Shown here piece by piece: positions 1-7,160 of a stretch of DNA of 34,110 bases. This DNA comes from Candidatus Microgenomates bacterium. GTDB taxonomy: Bacteria > Patescibacteriota > JACPGU01. Both the position numbers and the translations under genes were made by a program. The stretch lies in NCBI GenBank assembly GCA_016188915.1, contig JACPGU010000001.1, positions 1 through 34,110 of the forward strand, given 5' to 3'. Positions within the stretch are counted from its first letter, which is position 1; each line of letters begins with the position of its first letter. The notes beneath the pieces are model-generated. The model searched no databases, was not told where the DNA came from, and saw only the letters and a program-made list of their open reading frames with translations.

Positions 1-1
1 T

Positions 2-994
2 GTTTCTGCTCAACTAGACACTTATTTGTACAATCTAACTAAAAATGTTAGAACCTACACTCAGTCTGTTGAAGCAGAAAGAGGCGATGAATTGATCTAT
101 CGTGTGACGATCAGAAATACCGGCAATACTACTTTGACCAATACTGGCTTCAAAGTAGAGGTTCCTGCCGGTCTAGAATTCGTTGACGGTTATTCTCGCT
201 TCTATTACGGAGATGGTTTTGAAAACATCGGTTTGTCAGCTAATATTGTGTCTGCCGGTGGAGTCGCTTTGATGGATATTCCTGCTCAACCTTATCGTTA
301 TGTCACTTACAAAGTAAAAGTGTCTAGCAACGCTAGCGCCGGCATCTATGCCACTTCCAATAAGTTTCAAGCAAATAACAGAGCAGTTAATATTTCTGAC
401 AATGGCGGCAGAGTGAATGTGAAAGTAGCGGGTCAGCCTAGCGTCACAAGGATTCTGTCTTTGTCGGCCAAGGCTTTCAATGGCACCAGTTATGCCAATA
501 GTATCTCCGTTAAACGCGGCGATGCTGTCAAATTCCGTGTTGATTTCAAAAACGACGGTTCACAAGATTTGTCCAATATCCGTATTACCAATAGTTTGCC
601 AGCCAACATGACCTATGTAGCCGGCTCTATGAAGGTAGTACTGGGTAGCGCGACTATCTCTACCTCTGATTCTGTTTTCAACGCTGGGATCAATCTTGGT
701 TCCTTGACTGTAGGCCAAAATGGCTATATGGAATTTTCCGCTAAGGTCAATAGTGACACAGCGGACAATGTCACACAATTGGTATATACCGCGACCGGTA
801 ACGCTGATAACACAGCGCAAATCTCTTCTCTGGTGACGATTAATCTTGCCAAAGACGGAGTTTTGCCAGATACCGGTACGCCTGGTAGCATTGCTTCTCT
901 GATCTTGCTGGCGATGTTCATTGCTATTGCTTCTTACATTTATTTTAAAGAAACCAATGGTCTGAACAAAGTCTTGAGCATAATCAAGAAATAA
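2..994 (+). CDS. Surface protein with DUF11-like repeats and LPDTG anchor (5' end missing)
   Basis: The frame is open to the window edge ([11 protein letters not shown] precedes the TTG offered by the ORF track), so this is the C-terminal part of a longer gene. Two Ig-like DUF11-type repeats are visible, each with a 'GD...[10 protein letters not shown]' or '[14 protein letters not shown]' pattern and a following 'LPANMTYV' or 'VPAGLEFV' strand. The last 43 residues hold LPDTG, a hydrophobic membrane span and a basic tail ending IIKK, which is the layout of a sortase substrate. Known of the family: DUF11 repeats form stalks of bacterial surface adhesins. Inference: a cell-surface, possibly sortase-anchored structural protein. 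No sortase gene lies in the window. A terminator follows directly. Confidence 0.8.
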   Translation, partial: VSAQLDTYLYNLTKNVRTYTQSVEAERGDELIYRVTIRNTGNTTLTNTGFKVEVPAGLEFVDGYSRFYYGDGFENIGLSANIVSAGGVALMDIPAQPYRYVTYKVKVSSNASAGIYATSNKFQANNRAVNISDNGGRVNVKVAGQPSVTRILSLSAKAFNGTSYANSISVKRGDAVKFRVDFKNDGSQDLSNIRITNSLPANMTYVAGSMKVVLGSATISTSDSVFNAGINLGSLTVGQNGYMEFSAKVNSDTADNVTQLVYTATGNADNTAQISSLVTINLAKDGVLPDTGTPGSIASLILLAMFIAIASYIYFKETNGLNKVLSIIKK

Positions 995-1031
995 CAGTCA
1001 AAACGCCTCTCTGCCTTAAAAAGCAGGAGCC

Positions 1032-1059
1032 AAAAAGCCCCGTAAAAACGGGGTTTTTT
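1032..1059 (+). terminator. Intrinsic terminator after the surface protein gene
   Basis: CCCCGT pairs with ACGGGG around an AAAA loop, followed by six T. It lies about 40 nt after the stop codon and separates this gene from prfB. Confidence 0.85.
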
Positions 1060-1080
1060 GGTGAAAAAAAATATGACCTA

Positions 1081-1089
1081 TGTTATAAT
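1081..1089 (+). promoter_or_regulatory. Extended -10 promoter of prfB
   Basis: TGTTATAAT is an extended -10 (TGN-TATAAT). No good -35 is seen. The box ends 6 nt before the prfB ATG, so transcription would start at or next to the start codon and the mRNA would be leaderless. Confidence 0.65.
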
Positions 1090-1095
1090 GGTTTT

Positions 1096-2196
1096 ATGGC
1101 TAAAGAACTTTTGACTTTGGATCAGCTCAAAATTGAAACGGACAAAAACATTGAAACCCTCAAAAATAGAGGGGTTTTTGAGCAGATTGAAAAATTAGAA
1201 AAAAAATCTAGAGAGCCTGATTTTTGGCAAGATTCTAAAACTGCCGGAAGTTTAATGCAAAAATTGGGAGATTTGCAGAAAGAAGTAAGGGAGTGGCAAG
1301 AATTACAAGAAAATATAAAATCAACCACCGCCTCTGGCGGGGTCCCGCCAACAGTAGATTCGAATAGGGGAGACGGGAGAAATCAAGAAAACAAGGAATT
1401 AAGATTACACGAATTGAATAAAATTTTTACCCAATTGGAGGCCAAGATGTATCTGGCAGGAAAATACGACACGGGCAATGCCGTTTTGTCAATCCACGCC
1501 GGAACGGGAGGGGTGGACGCAATGGATTGGGCTGAAATGCTACTTCGCATGTATTCGCGTTATGCCGAAAGGCAGGGTTGGCGGACAGAGGTTTTGCACT
1601 TATCAGCAGGGGAGGAGGCGGGCATCAAAAGTGCTTCGGTGGAAATCTTCGGGCGTTATGTTTATGGATTTTTGAAGCAAGAGCAGGGGACGCATCGGTT
1701 GGTGCGCAAATCTCCCTTTAATGCCAAAGGCTCTCGCGAGACCTCTTTCGCCTTGGTTGAAGTGACGCCGGTGGTTGAAGAAATGGGAGAGATTATCATT
1801 GATGAAAAAGATTTGAGAGTGGACACATTTCATGCTTCCGGCAAGGGTGGACAAAAAGTCAATGTGACGGATTCGGCAGTGAGGATTACTCATCTGCCGA
1901 CAGGAATAGTTGCCTCTTGCCAGTCAGAAAGATCGCAACATCAAAACAAAGAACACGCGATGAAGGTTTTGCGATCAAGGCTTATTTTGCTTGAAGAAAC
2001 CAAATCCGAAGCCGATCTGAAAAAAGAAAAAGGAGAATTGGGTCTAGCAACTTGGGGTTCGCAAATTCGTTCGTATGTATTGCAGCCCTATCAGATGGTC
2101 AAAGACCACCGCACGAATTTTGAAACTTCTGATGTGGAGGAGGTGTTAGATGGCGGGATAGAAGAATTCATTGACGAAAGCGTCAAAAAGGCCTAA
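1096..2196 (+). CDS. prfB: Peptide chain release factor 2 (RF2)
   Basis: RF2 reads UAA/UGA stops and triggers peptidyl-tRNA hydrolysis. Domain 1 is helical (residues 1 to about 110). The RF2-type recognition tripeptide SPF is at 206-208 and the catalytic GGQ at 251-253, close to the positions in E. coli RF2. The 366-aa length is normal. The gene is one uninterrupted frame, so the programmed +1 frameshift (in-frame UGA near codon 26) used by many bacteria is absent. Residues about 76-97 (TTASGGVPP...) form a Gly/Pro/Asn-rich insertion encoded by a GC-rich repeat related to one before ftsX. No Shine-Dalgarno is seen and the -10 sits 6 nt upstream. An intact RF2 fits the standard code, since ftsE and others end in TGA. 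Confidence 0.97.
   Translation: MAKELLTLDQLKIETDKNIETLKNRGVFEQIEKLEKKSREPDFWQDSKTAGSLMQKLGDLQKEVREWQELQENIKSTTASGGVPPTVDSNRGDGRNQENKELRLHELNKIFTQLEAKMYLAGKYDTGNAVLSIHAGTGGVDAMDWAEMLLRMYSRYAERQGWRTEVLHLSAGEEAGIKSASVEIFGRYVYGFLKQEQGTHRLVRKSPFNAKGSRETSFALVEVTPVVEEMGEIIIDEKDLRVDTFHASGKGGQKVNVTDSAVRITHLPTGIVASCQSERSQHQNKEHAMKVLRSRLILLEETKSEADLKKEKGELGLATWGSQIRSYVLQPYQMVKDHRTNFETSDVEEVLDGGIEEFIDESVKKA
1322..1378 (+). repeat. GC-rich dispersed repeat inside prfB, copy 1
   Basis: ACCACCGCCT-4 nt-CGGGGTCCCGCC is followed by an AT-richer stretch and ...AATAGGGGAGACGGGA. Read on the - strand, 3025-3079 shows the same two GC blocks with the same spacing and a similar ending at about the same 55-nt distance. 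Here the repeat is translated in frame as a low-complexity linker. Confidence 0.7.
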
Positions 2197-2219
2197 ACCG
2201 CTTGCTAAAACTTATCCAC

Positions 2220-2248
2220 TTGCCATTTGGAGCTATTTACAATATGGT
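2220..2248 (+). promoter_or_regulatory. Possible ftsEX promoter
   Basis: TTGCCA, 17 nt, TATGGT in the 117-nt spacer before ftsE. The match is moderate; a TATTAT a little downstream is an alternative -10. Confidence 0.35.
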
Positions 2249-2313
2249 ATTATGGTATGGGTAGAAAAAATCATTCCAGTAATTTGTCTTAATTCGAACA
2301 ATTCGCGCTTCCA

Positions 2314-2994
2314 ATGATTTCTATTGAAAAAGTTTCCAAAACTTATCCACCGAAAATTGTCGCGCTAGATGATGTGGACCTGACGATAGAGTCAGGCGAT
2401 TTTCTTTCTTTGGTTGGGCCTTCAGGGGCGGGTAAATCTACTTTGATCAAATTGTTAATCGCGCAAGAAAAACCTAGCCGTGGCCGGATTATGATTGGCG
2501 GCAAAGACATCACCAAATTGCGTGGCGGACAAGTACCTTTTTATCGCCGCAAAATAGGCGTTGTCTGGCAAGACTTCAAATTGCTCAACAACAAAACAGT
2601 TTTTGAAAATGTGGCCTACGCCTTGGAGGTGGTGGAAAAATCAGTGGCAGAAATTATGGCCAAAGTGCCGCAGATTTTGCGTCTAGTAGGCCTGGAAGGC
2701 AAAGAACACCGTTTTCCTCACGAATTGTCCGGCGGAGAGATTCAGAGAACAGCTATTGCTCGCGCCTTAGTCCATGAGCCATACCTTTTGATAGCCGATG
2801 AACCGACCGGCAATCTCGATCCAGTTAATACCGAGGAAGTTATTCAGCTTTTGCAAAAAATAAACAAAATGGGCACAACCGTGCTTTTGGCTACTCATAA
2901 TAAAGACGTAGTGGATAATTTGAAAAAAAGAGTGGTGGTTTTGGAGAACGGACGTGTCGTTTCCGATAGAAAAATAGGACGCTATTCGCTTTGA
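2314..2994 (+). CDS. ftsE: Cell division ATP-binding protein FtsE
   Basis: ABC ATPase of 226 aa. Walker A GPSGAGKS is at 35-42, the Q-loop glutamine at 86, the signature LSGGE at 138-142, Walker B with ADE(PTGNLD) at about 157-163 and the H-loop His at 195. The pattern 'KVSKTYPP..VALDDVDL' and the length are typical of FtsE. It works with FtsX as an ABC-type mechanotransmitter that couples the divisome to peptidoglycan hydrolases; no substrate is transported. ftsX follows after about 100 nt, and the gene ends in TGA. No strong Shine-Dalgarno precedes the ATG. Confidence 0.95.
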   Translation: MISIEKVSKTYPPKIVALDDVDLTIESGDFLSLVGPSGAGKSTLIKLLIAQEKPSRGRIMIGGKDITKLRGGQVPFYRRKIGVVWQDFKLLNNKTVFENVAYALEVVEKSVAEIMAKVPQILRLVGLEGKEHRFPHELSGGEIQRTAIARALVHEPYLLIADEPTGNLDPVNTEEVIQLLQKINKMGTTVLLATHNKDVVDNLKKRVVVLENGRVVSDRKIGRYSL

Positions 2995-3024
2995 AAATCC
3001 CTTTGTCCTTAAATTCTAAATCTT

Positions 3025-3079
3025 CCCGCCACCTATTTTTTACTAAATAGTAGGCGGGACCCCGTCGAAGGCGGTGGTA
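3025..3079 (-). repeat. GC-rich dispersed repeat before ftsX, copy 2
   Basis: On the - strand this reads ACCACCGCCT-4 nt-CGGGGTCCCGCC then an AT-rich arm ending ATAGGTGGCGGGA, matching the element inside prfB in blocks and spacing but in the opposite orientation. It also folds on itself (CCCGCC...GGCGGG). It occupies most of the ftsE-ftsX gap and supplies the GTG that the ORF track uses as the ftsX start. Confidence 0.7.
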
Positions 3080-3091
3080 AATCCTGAGGGT

Positions 3092-3997
3092 ATGCTTTCT
3101 TACAGAATCTTCAAAAATGCTATCATCGGACTCTGGCGCAACAAATGGCTCACTGTCGCCACAGTTATTGTGATGACCTTGGCTTTGTTCACGGTGGGAC
3201 TTTTTATCATCATTAATATTTTAGTCAATTCCACGGTGGATACGGTCAAATCACGCATTGACCTGGAGGTCTATTTCAAAAAAGAGGTAACAGCCGATAC
3301 TATCATGGCAGCGCAGGATGATTTGAAAAAATTGTCAGTAGTCAAAAATACTCGCTACATTTCGCCGGAAGAAGCGCTCAATATTTTTCGTGAACAGAAC
3401 AAAAATGATCCGGGGTTACTTTCCGCTATTTCCGAAGAAGAAAACCCACTTCCCGCCAGTCTAAAAATTGATCTTTATCGGGCCGAAGACCTGGACCAAT
3501 TGAGTAAATTGTTCCACGAAGGAAAATATGATGAGATTACCGATAGCACGAGCTATGAAAACAATAAATTAATTGTTCAAAAATTAATCAATATCGGCAA
3601 TTACGTCAAAAAAGGGGGAGTGGCGCTGTCTCTGATATTCCTTTTAACGACCCTTATCGTGGTTTTCAATACCATCAGAATCAATCTTTACACCAGGAAA
3701 GAGGAAATAGAGATTATGCGCCTGGTGGGAGCGACTAATTGGTATATCCGCTGGCCTTTTATTTTGGAAGGTTCTTTTTATGGGCTGATTTCTGTCCTGC
3801 TTTCTTCGCTGGTTCTTTTTGTGGGTTTGAAATTGACTGCACCCTATTTAGAATCTTACTTGCAGGAATTTAGCGCCAATTTTTTCAACTACATTACTCT
3901 TTATAGCCTACAGATAATTGGTTTGCAGATTGTTATCAGTATCGCTATCGGCATTATCAGCTCAACTCTAGCAATCAGGAGATATTTGAAAGTATAG
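3092..3997 (+). CDS. ftsX: Cell division protein FtsX
   Basis: Membrane partner of FtsE, about 301 aa from the ATG (MLSYRIFKNAIIGLWRNKW). There is a short N-terminal cytoplasmic stretch, a first TM at about 20-45, an extracytoplasmic loop of about 120 residues that in other species contacts the hydrolase, and then three further TMs with the conserved 'TRKEEIEIMRLVGAT' segment before the FtsX-domain helices. I prefer ATG 3092 to the GTG at 3074, because the GTG belongs to a dispersed repeat and adds only MVNPEG. A structured spacer and a secreted M23 peptidase follow, the expected functional partner. Confidence 0.92.
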   Translation: MLSYRIFKNAIIGLWRNKWLTVATVIVMTLALFTVGLFIIINILVNSTVDTVKSRIDLEVYFKKEVTADTIMAAQDDLKKLSVVKNTRYISPEEALNIFREQNKNDPGLLSAISEEENPLPASLKIDLYRAEDLDQLSKLFHEGKYDEITDSTSYENNKLIVQKLINIGNYVKKGGVALSLIFLLTTLIVVFNTIRINLYTRKEEIEIMRLVGATNWYIRWPFILEGSFYGLISVLLSSLVLFVGLKLTAPYLESYLQEFSANFFNYITLYSLQIIGLQIVISIAIGIISSTLAIRRYLKV

Positions 3998-4005
3998 AAA
4001 TAGGC

Positions 4006-4018
4006 GATAATCATTATC
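4006..4018. promoter_or_regulatory. Fur-box-like palindrome
   Basis: GATAATCATTATC is a perfect palindrome around C and equals the 6-1-6 core of the classical Fur consensus. It lies 9 nt after the ftsX stop and about 245 nt before the next recognisable promoter, so a regulatory role is uncertain. Confidence 0.3.
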
Positions 4019-4048
4019 ATTCTGTGAAAAAGTGAACTATTGATGGGC

Positions 4049-4057
4049 TGTGGATAA
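4049..4057 (-). promoter_or_regulatory. DnaA-box-like sequence
   Basis: TGTGGATAA is the reverse complement of the consensus TTATCCACA. The surrounding CTGTGGATAACT recurs exactly just before mfd (9354-9365). A single box does not make an origin. Confidence 0.3.
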
Positions 4058-4100
4058 CTATAAAACCTATATTAGACAATACGCTAGAAAAATGAAAAAA

Positions 4101-4227
4101 AGCTATTTTGGCGAAATTTGACAAAGGGGGCGAGGAGCCCTTTTTGCGTATAGGTAAAAAATAGCTATTTTTAGCCCCAAAGACGATGTTTTTGTCAAAC
4201 TACCTGTCTAGATAAAAATACGCAAAA
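4101..4227. repeat. Interlocked inverted repeats in the ftsX-M23 spacer
   Basis: Perfect complementary pairs: AGCTATTTT 4101/AAAATAGCT 4158; TTTGACAAA 4117/TTTGTCAAA 4191; GGGGC 4127/GCCCC 4174; TTTTGCGTAT 4142/ATACGCAAAA 4218. The TTTGACAAA and GGGGC pairs nest, while the first and last pairs cross them. The rest of the 377-nt gap holds the Fur-like and DnaA-like sites and the M23 promoter and leader. Confidence 0.5.
4123..4145 (+). terminator. Probable terminator of the ftsEX unit
   Basis: AAAGGG and CCCTTT pair around a GC-rich loop, followed by a short T run (CCCTTTTTG). It lies about 130 nt after ftsX. It is embedded in a set of longer crossing inverted repeats (4101-4227). Confidence 0.55.
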
Positions 4228-4249
4228 GATAGTTATTTAAGCTAAAACA

Positions 4250-4278
4250 TTGACTTTTTGCTTTTTTTGTGATATATT
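4250..4278 (+). promoter_or_regulatory. Strong sigma70-type promoter of the M23 peptidase gene
   Basis: TTGACT, 17 nt, TATATT. The predicted start near 4285 leaves a leader of about 90 nt. Confidence 0.8.
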
Positions 4279-4284
4279 TAGGTG

Positions 4285-4346
4285 GTTTGCTAATGAAGAA
4301 ATACGAGCAAACGAAAGAAGGAGGGTTCTTTCGTCCAGGCAAGCCA
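4285..4346 (+). promoter_or_regulatory. Structured 5' leader with alternative pairings
   Basis: GTTTGCT (4285) pairs with AGCAAAC (4306), directly followed by GAAAGAA-GGAGGG-TTCTTTC, a hairpin presenting a Shine-Dalgarno-like loop. The same 5' segment GGTTTGC can instead pair with GCAAGCC (about 4338-4345), so two folds compete. The M23 ATG lies about 30 nt downstream. Confidence 0.5.
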
Positions 4347-4385
4347 CTTTACAAAAAAAGTAACCCGCTTCTTAATGAAAGCTAA
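4293..4385 (+). CDS. Possible leader peptide (30 codons) overlapping the M23 start
   Basis: ATG 4293 opens a short frame (MKKYEQTKEGG...) that runs through the hairpin leader and stops at 4383-4385, 10 nt inside the M23 gene. It begins 8 nt after the predicted transcript start. Such an overlap could couple or attenuate translation. No homology is recognised and it may be chance. Confidence 0.25.
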   Translation: MKKYEQTKEGGFFRPGKPLYKKSNPLLNES

Positions 4386-5646
4386 AAACACAAACAAATT
4401 AATGCTAATGGAAAAAGCCAAGATCTTTCTGGGGATTGCCCTGATGGTTTTGGTTCTTTTTAGTTCTAGCGGGGGAGTACTGGCTGGCGAGCTAGATGAT
4501 CAAATCATAGCCAAGAAAAAGCAAGCCGATCAGGTTAACCAACAAATCAAAAACCTGCAAAATTCTTTGGCCCAAAAACAAAAAGAGATCAAATCTTTGG
4601 GTGATCAATTGAATGTTATTGACTCCCGCATTGAGCTGATTCAATTACAATTGCAGGCCAATCAGAGAGATATAGAGCAGACCTCAGCCGATATTGCTCG
4701 TACTGAAAATGAAATCAAAGACAAAGAGGAAGAGATTGCCCGTCAGAAAGAGACTATGGAAAGGGTTATCCGTAAAATCTATATGGATAAAGGCGTTAAC
4801 GCTGTCTCTATCATAGTAGAGTCGCAGAGCTTTTCAGAGCTGGTAGAAAAAACAGAGTATCTGGCTCGTATTCGCGCCAAGCTGAAAGATACGGTTGATC
4901 GCTTGAAGGTTTTGAAGGCCGAGTTGGAAACCAAAAAAGAACAGTTGGACGAAAAAATGAAAGGTTTGGAAACTTTGCGCCACGACAATCAATTAGAAGA
5001 GAGCGCTCTAGAAGACCAAAAATATACCAAGGCCAAGATAGTAGAGATGACGCGTGGTCAGGAATCAGAATTCAAATCTCGTTTGAGCGCTGCTCAGGCG
5101 GAAGAGGCCGCGGCCAATAGAGAAATAGTTCGTCTGGTCCAAGAGCAAGCTCGTCGTAACCGTGCTTCAGGCGTAGAGGGTCGTCCTGGTCGCGATCAGG
5201 TAGTCAATACAGGCGGTTTTGGTTACCCTTTGGCTGGGCCTAATCGCATCTCTATTACGGGTGGTGACTTTATGGACGCGTCTTACGGTCTAGGTTTTCC
5301 CCATACTGGTATTGACTTGGCTGCTTCTCAAGGCACGACTATCTATGCGGCCGGTTCTGGTGCGGTAATCGTGGCTCACGATAGTGGTAACGCTGGCTTG
5401 TCCTATATCGCTATTGATCACGGTAATGGCTTGATTACCAAATATCTGCACGTTTCGGCTATCTTTGTCCAAGCTGGAGACATAGTCAATATCGGGGATC
5501 CGATAGGTCAATCTGGCGGTTCTCCTGGTACTCGCGGAGCTGGTATTTTTACTACCGGGGCTCACTTGCACTTTGAGATTAATGACTATCAGGGTCGTGC
5601 TGTTAACCCACACAATTACCTGTCTTTCTTGCCACCATTATTTTAG
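4375..5646 (+). CDS. Secreted coiled-coil M23 peptidase (EnvC/PcsB-like murein hydrolase)
   Basis: 423 aa. A signal peptide (hydrophobic core about 16-35, cleavage near VLAG-ELDD) is followed by a long Glu/Lys/Gln-rich coiled coil (about 42-265) and a C-terminal LytM/M23 domain. The zinc ligands and active-site residues are present: HTGID with H310 and D314, and HLH at 397-399. E. coli EnvC has lost these, so this protein may cut peptidoglycan itself rather than only activate an amidase. Known: coiled-coil M23 or CHAP proteins dock on the FtsX loop through their coiled coil. The location right after ftsEX supports that role here. It has its own strong promoter and structured leader, and a terminator follows. 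Confidence 0.9.
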   Translation: MKAKNTNKLMLMEKAKIFLGIALMVLVLFSSSGGVLAGELDDQIIAKKKQADQVNQQIKNLQNSLAQKQKEIKSLGDQLNVIDSRIELIQLQLQANQRDIEQTSADIARTENEIKDKEEEIARQKETMERVIRKIYMDKGVNAVSIIVESQSFSELVEKTEYLARIRAKLKDTVDRLKVLKAELETKKEQLDEKMKGLETLRHDNQLEESALEDQKYTKAKIVEMTRGQESEFKSRLSAAQAEEAAANREIVRLVQEQARRNRASGVEGRPGRDQVVNTGGFGYPLAGPNRISITGGDFMDASYGLGFPHTGIDLAASQGTTIYAAGSGAVIVAHDSGNAGLSYIAIDHGNGLITKYLHVSAIFVQAGDIVNIGDPIGQSGGSPGTRGAGIFTTGAHLHFEINDYQGRAVNPHNYLSFLPPLF

Positions 5647-5676
5647 AGGCACGAATTACACTAATAGAAAAACTTA

Positions 5677-5711
5677 AAATATCGGTCTGAATACTCGGAC
5701 CGATATTTTTA
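5677..5711 (+). terminator. Intrinsic terminator after the M23 gene
   Basis: AAATATCGGTC and GACCGATATTT form an 11-bp stem with a 10-nt loop and a T run. It lies about 30 nt after the stop. Confidence 0.9.
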
Positions 5712-5759
5712 TGCAGAAATAGGGCATCTGGATATCTGTGACCATAAATAAGAGTCGGC

Positions 5760-5802
5760 TTCCTGCTACTTGCGAAGGTGTCACCTTCGCAAGTAGCGGG
5801 AA
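5760..5802. repeat. Near-perfect 21-bp palindrome with 1-nt spacer
   Basis: Arms TTCCTGCTACTTGCGAAGGTG and the complementary CACCTTCGCAAGTAGCGGGAA meet around a single T. Only one pair is a G-T wobble. There is no T run on either side, so it is not a typical terminator. It lies between the M23 terminator and the S41 gene. Confidence 0.85.
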
Positions 5803-5837
5803 ATAAGTGCTTCCATATCTTTTAGGCTTTCGCTACA

Positions 5838-7070
5838 ATGAGAAAGCGTATGGCAAAAATAGATGAAGAGAAAAAACCAAAAAGTTTTCTACTAGAGAAA
5901 AGACCAAAAGGTCTGTTGCTTTTTGTGTTGGGTTTTTTTATATTTTCTTTGGGCTATTGGACGCATTTCGGTATTTCTTTGGCTATTCAAAAAAGTCTAG
6001 TAAACGCTCCAACTCCCGAGCGCTTCAAAGATATCGATTTTTCTTCTTTTTGGGACGCTTTGGAGAAAGTGCAAATGTCCTATGTCGGCGAGATTGATTA
6101 TAAAAAATTAGTGGAAGGAGCTATCGGTGGCATGGTGGGGAGTCTGGGAGACCCTTTTTCCGCCTATATCGGGCTGGAAGATGTAAATGCTTTCAATAAT
6201 GAACTCAATGGAACATTTGAAGGGATAGGAGCCGAGATTGGCTTAAAAGAAGGGCAATTAGCCATCATAGCGCCTCTGGAAGGCTCTCCGGCGGAAAGAG
6301 CGGGGATAAAGACGGGCGATATTGTCCAGGCTATTGACGATTACCCGGCGCAATATTTGTCTATTGATAAGGCAGTAGAAATGATTAGGGGGGAGAGGGG
6401 GACAAAGGTTAGGCTCACTATTTCGCGCGCTAGTGAGATATTGGAAATTAGCGTTTGGAGAGAAACAATTAATGTCAAAAGCTTGACCTACAAGAATCAG
6501 GGCAATGGTATCGGCTATGTCAAAATCACTCGTTTTGATGAAAAAACAGCCAATCTTTTGACGGCATCCGTTGACAAAATCAGAGAGGATAATATCGGCG
6601 GGCTAATAATTGATTTGCGCAATAATCCTGGTGGCTATTTGACGACAGCCGTAGAGGCAGCTTCGCAATTCATTAGAGATGGGGTGATAGTGACAGAAGA
6701 ATCCAAGACGGGGGAGAAGCAGGAGCTGAAAGCTTCTGGTCGCGGACTTTTGCTAGAGATGCCAATAGTTGTCTTGGTTAATGAGGGGAGCGCTTCGGCT
6801 TCGGAAATAGTGGCAGGAGCGATCAAAGACCACAAGCGAGGGATAATAATAGGTACCCAGACTTTTGGAAAGGGGACGGTACAGGAATTAAGGCCTTTGC
6901 TCTATGGGGGCGCTTTAAAAATAACAGTAGCCAAATGGTTGACGCCCAATGGGCTGGTGATAGACGGGAATGGACTTTCTCCTGATATTGAGGTAAAATG
7001 GGACGGGACTGGCGAAGATGCCCAGTTAAAAAAGGCGGCAGAAGAGATTGATAAGAAAATAAGAAATTAA
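5838..7070 (+). CDS. S41-family C-terminal processing protease (CtpA/CtpB-like)
   Basis: 410 aa. An N-terminal signal anchor (about 27-48) is followed by a helical tail, a PDZ domain (about 120-200, 'GIGAEIGLKEGQLAIIAPLEGSPAERAGIKTGD') and the S41 catalytic core. The nucleophile Ser320 lies in GSASASE and the general base Lys345 in TFGKGT. The 25-residue spacing matches characterised CtpA enzymes. It would act outside the membrane on protein C-termini. Neighbouring FtsEX and an M23 hydrolase suggest control of wall enzymes, as known for Prc and CtpA in other bacteria (inference). TACAAT overlaps the first ATG, so the true start may be the in-frame ATG at 5850 (MAKIDEE). Confidence 0.93.
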   Translation: MRKRMAKIDEEKKPKSFLLEKRPKGLLLFVLGFFIFSLGYWTHFGISLAIQKSLVNAPTPERFKDIDFSSFWDALEKVQMSYVGEIDYKKLVEGAIGGMVGSLGDPFSAYIGLEDVNAFNNELNGTFEGIGAEIGLKEGQLAIIAPLEGSPAERAGIKTGDIVQAIDDYPAQYLSIDKAVEMIRGERGTKVRLTISRASEILEISVWRETINVKSLTYKNQGNGIGYVKITRFDEKTANLLTASVDKIREDNIGGLIIDLRNNPGGYLTTAVEAASQFIRDGVIVTEESKTGEKQELKASGRGLLLEMPIVVLVNEGSASASEIVAGAIKDHKRGIIIGTQTFGKGTVQELRPLLYGGALKITVAKWLTPNGLVIDGNGLSPDIEVKWDGTGEDAQLKKAAEEIDKKIRN

Positions 7071-7082
7071 AAAAATAAGAAA

Positions 7083-7157
7083 ATAAATGGATGCTTTTTG
7101 CTCAAGTATCCTTTACTTTTTTACTTTTTTACTTTTTTAATTTTTTAATTTTTTAAT
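7083..7157. repeat. 8-nt periodic T-rich tract before rplI
   Basis: ACTTTTTT repeats three times and runs into AATTTTTT units, ending 4 nt before the rplI ATG. A-rich complementary tracts (ATTAAAAAAATAAG) lie just upstream after the S41 stop, so the two could fold together. No Shine-Dalgarno precedes rplI. Confidence 0.7.
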
Positions 7158-7160
7158 CCT

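Noticed and set aside
1096-2196. Programmed frameshift in prfB
   Set aside because: The frame is open from the first ATG with no internal UGA, so no frameshift is needed.
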